This document shows, piece after piece, positions 1-5,115 of a stretch of DNA of 5,692 nt. The position numbers and the translations under genes are program-made. The number at the start of each line of letters is the position of its first letter. Positions within the stretch are counted from its first letter, which is position 1. The notes beneath the pieces are model-generated. The model was not told where the DNA came from. It made no database searches and saw only the letters and a list, made by a program, of their open reading frames with translations. The DNA comes from Nostoc sp. CHAB 5715 (GTDB lineage Bacteria > Cyanobacteriota > Cyanobacteriia > Cyanobacteriales > Nostocaceae): positions 1 through 5,692 of the forward strand of contig NZ_JAIVFR010000469.1 in the NCBI RefSeq assembly GCF_020829685.1, in the 5' to 3' direction.

Positions 1-150
1 ACTTATGCCTACTGGTGGATTCGTCAGGGAATTACACGGGCGATCGCTACTTCTAGTCGCACCATCCGCCTCCCTGTCCATATTACCGAAAAGTTAAACA
101 AAATCAAAAAGGCTCAACGCAAAATTGTTCAAGAGGAAAGGGCGGTTTGA
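1..150 (+). pseudogene. Sigma-70 factor fragment (group 1/2), 3' truncated
   Basis: Frame 1 is open from the window edge to TGA at 148-150 and gives 49 residues. The core [12 protein letters not shown] is the hallmark of sigma region 2.3/2.4, which melts and reads the -10 element. It is followed by [20 protein letters not shown], the start of region 3.0. The sequence is typical of cyanobacterial principal and group 2 sigma factors (the SigA/SigB/SigC class). A normal protein would continue with the rest of region 3 and the -35-binding region 4, another 130 or so residues. Here the homology stops at about residue 44 where another gene begins. The 5' part lies outside the window and cannot be judged. 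A HIP1 site sits at 40-47. Family assignment is secure. That the gene is non-functional is inferred from loss of region 4. Confidence 0.88.
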
Positions 151-523
151 TGAGAATTTCTTCGTTGACCTGCCTACTGAGTTGGAACGCTGCCAGATTC
201 TCAAGATTCATTTGGAACGGTTTGGTATAGAAGTTCCACAGGAATATTTAGAGGCGATCGCTGCTGGCACCGACAAGTTTAGTGGTGCTGAGTTGGAAAC
301 CCTGGCATCAGAAGCAGCACTACTGGCTTTCGATGAGGGAAGACCTCAGCAGGTCACACTGGCTGATTTAGAAAATTGCTCTTCAAACATCACCCCGTTA
401 GCTGTTCAAGATGCTGCTGCTGTTGAGCGGATGCAGTCTTGGTCAAAGATTGCGCGACCAGCTTCCAGTCCTGTGCAGGTGTCTAAGAAAGGTCTTCGTA
501 CTTCTAGGTTCCGTACTAATTAG
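125..523 (+). pseudogene. C-terminal fragment of Ycf46-like AAA+ ATPase
   Basis: The open frame of 132 residues begins with the second half of an AAA+ module: [14 protein letters not shown] contains the arginine-finger/sensor region (GRFDE), followed by an ELERCQILKIHLERF helix. The AAA+ lid follows, with FSGAELETLASEAALLAFDEGR at about residues 52-73. The tail (PLAVQDAAAVERMQSW, then ARPAS) resembles the C-terminus of cyanobacterial Ycf46/Slr0374-type ATPases of about 500 residues. Walker A, Walker B and everything before them are missing. The only possible starts are TTG at 125 or internal codons, with no clear ribosome binding site, so this is a relic fused behind the sigma fragment. The frame is closed upstream by a stop near 95-97. 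An HIP1 site lies at 254-261. The family call is by recognition of motifs; the Ycf46 subfamily is less certain than AAA+. Confidence 0.8.
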
Positions 524-540
524 GTATTTCCAAATTAGTA
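514..540. repeat. Hairpin over the AAA fragment stop codon
   Basis: TACTAATT (514-521) is repeated inverted as AATTAGTA (533-540). Two further G-C pairs become possible inside after one A-A mismatch. It straddles the TAG stop at 521-523. No T-tract follows, so it is a poor candidate for an intrinsic terminator. Its function is unknown. Confidence 0.4.
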
Positions 541-555
541 ATGATTTGAAGCTTT

Positions 556-594
556 TGTCAAATGAACATCTGTTGTTGAGATATTCATTTGACA
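556..594. repeat. Strong inverted repeat upstream of WGR gene (possible operator)
   Basis: TGTCAAATGAA (556-566) and TTCATTTGACA (584-594) are perfect 11-bp inverted arms. After one C-A mismatch the pairing continues for four more bases (568-571 with 579-582), leaving a 7-base loop. The right arm ends in TTGACA and the left arm begins with its complement, so each arm carries a consensus -35 box pointing outward. This geometry fits an operator overlapping a promoter. A transcribed hairpin is the alternative. Confidence 0.55.
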
Positions 595-616
595 TGGCAA
601 TACTTTACTCTAAATT
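589..616 (+). promoter_or_regulatory. Candidate sigma-70 promoter for WGR gene
   Basis: A perfect -35 box TTGACA (589-594) is followed after 16 bases by TAAATT (611-616), a 4 of 6 match to the -10 consensus. Transcription would start only a few bases before the ATG at 628, giving an almost leaderless message. That agrees with the lack of a Shine-Dalgarno sequence before that ATG. The prediction rests on sequence alone. Confidence 0.4.
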
Positions 617-627
617 ATGTCAAAAAT

Positions 628-1179
628 ATGGAAGTTTACTTAATATTTGTAGATGCTGCTCAGAACAGTAACAAATTCTGGAGTGCAAAAGTTGAGCAAA
701 GCAATCTAACTGTTGAGTGGGGTAGGGTAGGCTACAAATCTCAGCAAAAAGTTCACTCTTTCGGTAATTATCAACAAGCAGTTTCTAAATTCCACAATCT
801 CGTGGCTGAGAAGAAAATGAAAGGCTATCGAGAAAGCCAACCTCAAATTGATAGTACTTCTGATTCTCTAGAAATCAAAAGAGCTATCCAATTACTGGAG
901 ATTTTGCGTCCTTATGTAACACAAAGACAATTTACCAATAGAAATTATCTAGAGACATTAAACCAATATTTGAAAATAGTTCCTACACCTTTAGGAATGA
1001 AAATAGACCCGTCTCGAATATACCGCGATGTCGCAGATATTGAGCATCAACTATCATTGCTGAACTCTTTGCTGGAAACTGATCCTATGCTGGGTGATAA
1101 CACTACTGAAGAATCTGCTAATAACAGCAAAGTCATCAGTTTAAAAAGCATTGGAAAGAACTTTTGGAGGCATTTGTAG
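628..1179 (+). CDS. WGR-domain protein
   Basis: The product has 183 residues from ATG 628. A TTG at 589 would add 13 residues but lies inside the inverted repeat, and the domain begins right after the ATG (MEVYLIFVDA), so 628 is preferred. Residues 3 to about 70 form a WGR domain, with the signature VEWGRVGY at 29-36 and the usual KVHSFGNYQQAVSKF strand-helix stretch. WGR domains are nucleic-acid-binding modules known from PARP enzymes and from many bacterial stand-alone proteins. After a polar linker (71-80), residues 81-150 are helical, with PLGMKIDPSRIYRDVADIE at 121-139, a conserved-looking segment in cyanobacterial WGR proteins. QLSLL at 141-145 resembles a sliding-clamp-binding pentapeptide. 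No PARP catalytic domain is present. The frame ends KNFWRHL-stop, but a slippery site at 1140 could carry translation on to 1259. The gene precedes a sliding-clamp gene by about 200 bases. The domain call is firm and the cellular role is unknown. Confidence 0.85.
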   Translation: MEVYLIFVDAAQNSNKFWSAKVEQSNLTVEWGRVGYKSQQKVHSFGNYQQAVSKFHNLVAEKKMKGYRESQPQIDSTSDSLEIKRAIQLLEILRPYVTQRQFTNRNYLETLNQYLKIVPTPLGMKIDPSRIYRDVADIEHQLSLLNSLLETDPMLGDNTTEESANNSKVISLKSIGKNFWRHL

Positions 1180-1259
1180 AACTTAATAATTCAGGAGCAG
1201 AGCCAGATACTCCGAAAGCTACGATCAGAATAAAGGCTTATCTGAGAGCCGTTAAATAG
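1140..1259 (+). other. Possible -1 frameshift extension of WGR gene
   Basis: The heptamer T TTA AAA (1140-1146) is in the X XXY YYZ register of a -1 ribosomal slippage site relative to the WGR frame. A -1 shift reads on through 37 further codons (KHWKELLEAFVELNNSGAEP and onward, ending YLRAVK) to TAG at 1257-1259, for a product of 210 residues. The tail looks like a genuine amphipathic protein segment. Alternatives are loss of one A from a six-A run, a sequencing error, or chance, since the zero-frame ending also looks natural. No downstream pseudoknot was worked out. Confidence 0.35.
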
Positions 1260-1382
1260 GATATATCAGTAAACTTCCGTATGTCTCACAGAGTAAAAGC
1301 ATCTGATTCAAAACTTCACATCCTTTATTTTCTGCTATCGCAGTCACCTTTCTAACAATGACGCAACCAGAAATAAATTATC

Positions 1383-2834
1383 ATGACTCAAACAGCATCG
1401 AAACAAAGGGTAAAGCCTGCCAATCAGACAAAACAAACAAGTGTAGCTACTCCTAAAGGTGAAAATGAAGTATCAGCAAATATCCCAGAAATATCTACAG
1501 GTAAAAAGAAAAAATCTACATCTCCAGATGCTGATACTTCAACTGAGCCTATCTCAAATAAGCGTACTAATAAACGTTCTGCCAAATCAGAATTAAACTC
1601 TCAACCACTTATAGAATCAGGAATGGAGGTAATCTGCTCACAAACTAAATTTCACGATGCACTTTCTTTAGTTAGTTGTGCTACCCCAGCTAAACCTACC
1701 CATCCTATTCTTGCTAATGCTTTAATCATTGCAGATATCGAAACACAACAGATACATTTAACTGTTACTGATTTAGCATTAACAATTCAGGCAAGTTTTG
1801 AAGCCCAGGTTTTGTTTAAGGGTGAAATTACTGTGCCAGTGGAAATGCTATTTGAGATAGTTAAGCATTGCCCTAATGGTAATATTAGCCTCAGTAGTCA
1901 GACTCAGATTATACAGCTTAATGATGAGAATAAGCAAACAAAAATCTGCTCTCTGGGTTTATCTGATACTGATGGAAAATATGAAATTAGAGGCATTAGT
2001 GCTGAAGAATTTCCACCTAGTTCTACAATTGATGCTACTCCCATTCCTCTGCCAACAACAGTTTTCAAAGATGGTTTGAAAGGTGTGATTTATGCTATTA
2101 GCACTGATGAAAATAAATATATCTTGACCGGAGTTCATATCCAACTTACACAGGAGAAGTTAAAGTTTATTGGTACTGATGGGCATCGAGTCGCAACCAC
2201 TGAACTTTCAACTCAAGGAATTGGTAGAAAACCCCGCAAACAAGTAGAATCTTCAGAGATACAATTTACTATTCCTGGTCGAGTCCTCAAAGAACTAGCG
2301 CGTAACTTGGATGATTCTGTCGAATTCATTAATTTGTTGTATGATGCCCAAAGTAATCGCTTGGGTTTTGCTTGGCAAGATATTATCCTCAGATGTCAAT
2401 GTTTGGAAGGAACTTACCCTGACTGCGAACAGCTATTGGCAAGATTTAGCTTTGACCGAGAAGTAATCCTAGAAAAAGCATTCTTAGTCAAAGCATTAGA
2501 ACGGTTAGCTGTGTTAACAGATAAAAAAGAGAAAGGTATTTATTTACAGTTTGATGGAGCTTTGCAGCAGCTACGATTATCAATTGAACGGGAGTTTGGC
2601 AAAGGTGATCAAGTTATTCCTGCTCATCTACCATCAGAAATGTCATTGAATATTCAGTTTAACCTCAAGTATTTAGTAGAAGCAGCCAAAGCAATTCCTA
2701 GTTCCGCTATCAAAATGCACTTGCAACAATCAGATCATCCTGCCATGTTGGTTCCTTATGGAGATAGACCAAATCCAGAACTGCAAATGGAAATGCGTCA
2801 ATTCTTACTGCCACTGTACACTCTAAATGCTTAA
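1383..2834 (+). CDS. dnaN: DNA polymerase III sliding clamp (beta) paralogue, N-terminally extended
   Basis: The product has 483 residues. From about residue 81 it matches the three-domain beta clamp that encircles DNA and tethers polymerase III. Domain 1 is about 81-205 (MEVICSQTKF, then PTHPILANALI). Domain 2 is about 215-345, with the hallmark GTDGHRVA at 264-271 and EGTYPDCEQLL at 342-352. Domain 3 runs to the end (FLLPLYTLNA, replacing the usual MPMRL-type ending). Residues forming the protein-binding pocket are partly kept (TDGHR, P346, P477) but altered elsewhere: Q350 stands where E. coli has R246, and L-P-L-Y where it has M-P-M-R. Residues 1-80 are an extra low-complexity tail rich in K, S, T, N and P (GKKKKS at 40-45, NKRTNKRSAKS at 59-69), probably disordered. 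Met81 at 1623 would give a normal-length clamp of 403 residues and is an alternative start. No convincing Shine-Dalgarno precedes 1383. Divergence and context suggest an accessory, not the chromosomal, clamp. Confidence 0.9.
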   Translation: MTQTASKQRVKPANQTKQTSVATPKGENEVSANIPEISTGKKKKSTSPDADTSTEPISNKRTNKRSAKSELNSQPLIESGMEVICSQTKFHDALSLVSCATPAKPTHPILANALIIADIETQQIHLTVTDLALTIQASFEAQVLFKGEITVPVEMLFEIVKHCPNGNISLSSQTQIIQLNDENKQTKICSLGLSDTDGKYEIRGISAEEFPPSSTIDATPIPLPTTVFKDGLKGVIYAISTDENKYILTGVHIQLTQEKLKFIGTDGHRVATTELSTQGIGRKPRKQVESSEIQFTIPGRVLKELARNLDDSVEFINLLYDAQSNRLGFAWQDIILRCQCLEGTYPDCEQLLARFSFDREVILEKAFLVKALERLAVLTDKKEKGIYLQFDGALQQLRLSIEREFGKGDQVIPAHLPSEMSLNIQFNLKYLVEAAKAIPSSAIKMHLQQSDHPAMLVPYGDRPNPELQMEMRQFLLPLYTLNA

Positions 2835-2974
2835 TAAATGTTAATCGGAATCTTGAAGTTTTGTAGGGTGTTTTGGATACGAGTGGTGTTTATTTTAGAC
2901 GGGGATTTGAGGAACTCTGGACAAAACTGACAATATGAACGAAAATCCTCGATTTTGACAAATAGAAACTGTGC

Positions 2975-3012
2975 ATTTTGGCGGTAGATATCCGACTATT
3001 TACCGCCAAAAT
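2975..3012. repeat. 12-15 bp inverted repeat (stem-loop)
   Basis: ATTTTGGCGGTA (2975-2986) is a perfect inverted copy of TACCGCCAAAAT (3001-3012). With one G-T wobble the stem extends to 15 pairs (2975-2989 with 2998-3012) around an 8-base loop. It is GC-rich in the middle and flanked by A/T runs within the stem, so it could end transcription from both sides, but it lies 140 bases past dnaN and lacks a clean T-tract after the stem. An operator or a small repetitive element are alternatives. Confidence 0.6.
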
Positions 3013-3101
3013 ACCAAATTTATCCAGTTTTATCAAGAAAAAATGAAGTAAAGCAGAGTGCAATAAGGAAAGATAGAAAAGTATGTTTTAGAATCTAATT
3101 G

Positions 3102-3129
3102 TTACCTAATATGGTAAACACTTTACAAT
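3102..3129 (+). promoter_or_regulatory. Candidate xisH control region
   Basis: TTACC and GGTAA form a dyad with a 6-base centre (3102-3117), immediately followed by TACAAT (3124-3129), a 5 of 6 match to the -10 box. The nearest -35-like TTGTTA is 19 bases upstream, which is long. The dyad would lie in the -35 to -10 interval, a usual place for a repressor. Weak evidence. Confidence 0.3.
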
Positions 3130-3154
3130 CAGAGTATTACTCAATAGTTCCACC

Positions 3155-3571
3155 ATGCCAGCAAAAGACATATACCATAATGAAGTCAAAAACGCATTGA
3201 TAAAAGACGGTTGGACTATCACAGATGATCCTTACTTTATCAAATATGAGGATGCTGAACTCTACGCCGACCTAGCAGCAGAAAAACCAATCGCCGCAGA
3301 ACGCCAAGGACAGAAGATTGTTGTAGAAATCAAGAGCTTTGTGGGCAAATCGCTGATGTATGATTTTCATAATGCTTTGGGACAATACATAGTCTATCGG
3401 AAACTCATTCAACTTACCGAGCCAGAATATAAGCTTTATTTAGCTGTTGATGATGTTGTCTATGAGAACTTTTTTCAACGTAAATCTGTACAAGCAGTCA
3501 TCAATGAAAATCACCTGCTGTTAATAGTTGTAAATACAGAAAAGGAGGAAATTCGGCAATGGATAAGCTAG
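3155..3571 (+). CDS. xisH: XisH family protein (PD-(D/E)XK nuclease fold)
   Basis: The product has 138 residues, the full family length. It begins MPAKDIYHNEVKNALIKDGW, the typical XisH opening. XisH was named from Anabaena, where with XisI it is needed for developmentally controlled excision of the fdxN element by the recombinase XisF. The fold is that of restriction-endonuclease-like proteins. Consistent with this, D39 (in YADLAAE), E58 and K60 (in VVEIKSF), and Q77 in the helix NALGQYIVYRKL line up with a PD-(D/E)XK active site, which appears intact. The stop codon overlaps xisI by 13 bases, so the two are translated from one message. No recombinase gene or obvious element end is in the window, so a role in excision is not supported here. 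The start ATG has no clear Shine-Dalgarno but matches family length. The family call is firm; nuclease activity is inferred. Confidence 0.93.
   Translation: MPAKDIYHNEVKNALIKDGWTITDDPYFIKYEDAELYADLAAEKPIAAERQGQKIVVEIKSFVGKSLMYDFHNALGQYIVYRKLIQLTEPEYKLYLAVDDVVYENFFQRKSVQAVINENHLLLIVVNTEKEEIRQWIS
3541..3548 (+). promoter_or_regulatory. Ribosome binding site of xisI
   Basis: AAAGGAGG lies inside the 3' end of xisH and 10 bases before the ATG at 3559. It is the strongest + strand Shine-Dalgarno in the window and fixes the xisI start within the xisH reading frame. Confidence 0.8.
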
Positions 3572-3912
3572 AACAATATCGCAATGCTATCAAGAAAATA
3601 TTGACTGAGTATTACGAAACTACTAATACTCAAGTTATAAAAGATGCAGGAGTTGAAGTAAGCGATCGCTTGGCTTTTGATGAAACAAGAGATCAATATC
3701 TTTGGTTTAGGTTTGGCTGGGATGACAAAAAGCAGATACAATATATTATCATCTATCTCTGCATTAAAAACGGCAAAGTTTGGGTGGAAGAAGATGCAAC
3801 TAATTTATGCGTTGTTGATGATTTGCTATCAGCCGGAATACCCCAGGGCGATATTGTTTTGGGTTTCCATCATCCCAGTAAACGAGGTTTAACAGAATTC
3901 GCTACTGCTTAA
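3559..3912 (+). CDS. xisI: XisI family protein, partner of XisH
   Basis: The product has 117 residues, the normal size for the family. Family hallmarks are the N-terminal helix MDKLEQYRNAIKKILTEYYE, a central sheet (YLWFRFGWDDKKQIQYIIIY at about 47-66), KVWVEEDATN at 73-82, and the C-terminal segment AGIPQGDIVLGFHHPSKRG at 92-110. XisI proteins almost always occur directly behind XisH, as here with a 13-base overlap and a strong AAAGGAGG. They are the fdxN-excision co-factors of Anabaena and have spread widely in cyanobacteria without that element. The XisH/XisI pairing, with a nuclease-fold first partner and a small second partner, invites comparison with toxin-antitoxin modules, but this is inference. 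An HIP1 site lies at 3662-3669. A second AGGAGG-like sequence right at the stop (3911 onward) has no start codon near it. Confidence 0.93.
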   Translation: MDKLEQYRNAIKKILTEYYETTNTQVIKDAGVEVSDRLAFDETRDQYLWFRFGWDDKKQIQYIIIYLCIKNGKVWVEEDATNLCVVDDLLSAGIPQGDIVLGFHHPSKRGLTEFATA

Positions 3913-4113
3913 GGAGGCAGGTAAAAAATAGAAATTTAGCGTTTTATGAGCCAAGGATATGAATTCTAAAATTGCTATAGCTCGGTTGTAAATTCCATAA
4001 ACTTCTCCACCTGTTTCAACGTTTAAATAATTAGGCGTACTCAACTTCTGCTATCGGTAAATCCTGCTAGGAACGGTTGAGCAAATCAGCCTATTTTGGA
4101 GTCAAAATTACAC

Positions 4114-4127
4114 CCCCTTAACAGGGG
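4114..4127. repeat. Small GC hairpin in the dnaX leader
   Basis: CCCCT (4114-4118) and AGGGG (4123-4127) pair around TAAC. It resembles decayed copies of the CCCCTTA-type repeats scattered in Nostoc genomes (recollection, not a search). It lies about 30 bases before the preferred dnaX start. The rest of 3913-4158 has no well-supported gene. Confidence 0.4.
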
Positions 4128-4158
4128 TAAGGGCGGCAAATTAAGGTTAATGAATCCT

Positions 4159-5010
4159 ATGTCTACAGTTGCCCTACATCAAAAATATCGACCCCAGACA
4201 ATAGCCGAATTAGTTGGACAGCCCTACATCAAAACTGCTCTGACTAATGCTGTAAAATACCTGCAAATTGCACCAGCTTATTTATTCACAGGTTCTAGAG
4301 GCACAGGTAAAACTTCAACTGCTCGGATATTTGCTAAATCCCTCAACTGCCTCAACAGTAAAAAACCAACTGACCAACCTTGTGGTATTTGTCAATCCTG
4401 CCGTTCAATTGAAACCAGTAATAGCCTAGATGTCAGTGAAATTGATGCTGCTTCTAATAATGGTGTAGATGATGCCCGTGCTTTAATTGAGCGCAGTACC
4501 TTAGCACCTGTTGCAGGACGTTACCGAATTTTTATTCTCGATGAGTGCCATTGTCTAACCGGTAACGCCTTCAATGCTTTACTTAAGTGTATTGAAGAAC
4601 CGCCACCTCATGTTGTTTTCATTCTCTGCACAACAGAATTGCACAAGGTGTTACCTACCATTGTCAGCCGTTGTCAGGTGTTTAATTTCCGCACTTTGTC
4701 TGTTCAGACAATTGTGCAGCACCTCGGTATTGTAGCAGATGCAGAATCTATTTCTATTGATGATCAGGCACTAACAGCGATCGCTCGACTCAGCGATGGT
4801 GGACTCAGAGATGCACTGCAATTACTGGGTCAGGTGAGTCTTTTAGATGAAGATATCACTGCCAATCATGTCATGGAAATTGCTGGTGGTGTTACAGAAA
4901 CAGAATTAATGTCAATTTTACAGGCAATATCCACGAACAACACCTTTAGCTTGCTGCAAGTAGCTAGAGAATTATTAAGAGGGGTACTGAAAGTAAGGAT
5001 TTACTGCTAA
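4159..5010 (+). CDS. dnaX: DnaX (clamp-loader tau/gamma) AAA+ core, C-terminally truncated
   Basis: From ATG 4159 the product has 283 residues. MSTVALHQKYRPQT matches the usual spacing between start and KYRP in cyanobacterial DnaX. ATG 4150 (3 bases after AAGG) and TTG 4096 are alternatives. All motor elements are present: Walker A GSRGTGKT at 45-52, four zinc cysteines at 64, 75, 78 and 81, Walker B ILDECH at 126-131, sensor 1 CTTE at 157-160, the SRC arginine finger at 170-172, and sensor 2 GGLRDA at 214-219. DnaX hydrolyses ATP to open the beta clamp onto primed DNA as part of a pentamer. The frame stops after VARELLRGVLKVRIYC, inside the helical domain III that normally makes the pentamer contacts, and the tau-specific C-terminal domains are missing. 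Full-length homologues are 400 to 800 residues or more. It may be a pseudogene, a frameshifted gene or a minimal ATPase. An HIP1 site lies at 4777-4784. Confidence 0.88.
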   Translation: MSTVALHQKYRPQTIAELVGQPYIKTALTNAVKYLQIAPAYLFTGSRGTGKTSTARIFAKSLNCLNSKKPTDQPCGICQSCRSIETSNSLDVSEIDAASNNGVDDARALIERSTLAPVAGRYRIFILDECHCLTGNAFNALLKCIEEPPPHVVFILCTTELHKVLPTIVSRCQVFNFRTLSVQTIVQHLGIVADAESISIDDQALTAIARLSDGGLRDALQLLGQVSLLDEDITANHVMEIAGGVTETELMSILQAISTNNTFSLLQVARELLRGVLKVRIYC

Positions 5011-5048
5011 TAATTCTTAGTGTTAGCAGGTTATTTAAGTTAACTTAA
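4980..5048 (+). other. Possible out-of-frame continuation of dnaX domain III
   Basis: A -1 shift around 4978-4983 (AGA GGG) reads RGTESKDLLLIILSVSRLF and stops at TAA 5046-5048, 22 codons. This resembles the loose DnaX domain III pattern ELLxxGxEP...LL..L.......L better than the annotated ending GVLKVRIYC does. No canonical slippery heptamer is present, so a mutation would be the likely cause. The match is weak and short. Confidence 0.3.
5035..5048. repeat. 14-bp perfect palindrome
   Basis: TTAAGTTAACTTAA is its own reverse complement. It lies 25 bases past the dnaX stop and is all A/T except for the central GTTAAC. Possible roles are a protein-binding site or a cruciform; it lacks the loop and T-tract of a terminator. 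Confidence 0.55.
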
Positions 5049-5071
5049 TCAACATAAAGTTGACTGAGAGT

Positions 5072-5115
5072 TTTGGATTTTGGATTGTATATTTGATTTC
5101 AGTCTAAAATCCAAA
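5072..5115. repeat. Imperfect inverted repeat of TTTGGATTTT type
   Basis: TTTGGATTTT (5072-5081) is inverted as AAAATCCAAA (5106-5115) with a 24-base loop. The left arm carries an extra GGATT copy (TTTTGGATTTTGGATT), the pattern of the short TGGATTTT repeats common between Nostoc genes (recollection). It could end transcripts arriving from dnaX or from the minus-strand antitoxin. No T-tract follows on the + strand. Confidence 0.45.

Larger units (their letters stand above)
2835..3154. other. Gene-free spacer between dnaN and xisH
   Basis: No convincing open frame was seen on either strand. The stretch holds a small hairpin at 2942-2956 (AAAATC / GATTTT around CTC), the long inverted repeat at 2975-3012, imperfect outer inverted arms at 2919-2933 and 3020-3034, and the candidate xisH promoter region after 3100. 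It probably carries the 3' end of the dnaN message and the xisH control region. Confidence 0.5.

Noticed and set aside
411..671. Open frame of 86 residues overlapping the AAA fragment and the WGR start
   Set aside because: It is rich in Leu/Ser/Cys with no recognisable family, and overlaps two better-supported frames. It is a shadow.
1358..1460. ATG at 1358 beginning MTQPEINY just before dnaN
   Set aside because: It is out of frame with dnaN, ends after about 30 codons, and has no ribosome binding site.
1876..2144. Two short frames on opposite strands inside dnaN
   Set aside because: Both lie wholly within the well-supported clamp gene and show no family resemblance.
3677..3892. 71-residue frame inside xisI
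   Set aside because: Shadow of the xisI reading frame.
3909..3918. AAGGAGG at the xisI stop as a ribosome binding site for a third gene
   Set aside because: No ATG, GTG or TTG with a sustained frame follows within a workable distance.
4096..4158. TTG 4096 as the dnaX start
   Set aside because: The extra 21 residues have no family counterpart and include the hairpin region; ATG 4159 gives the usual distance to KYRP.
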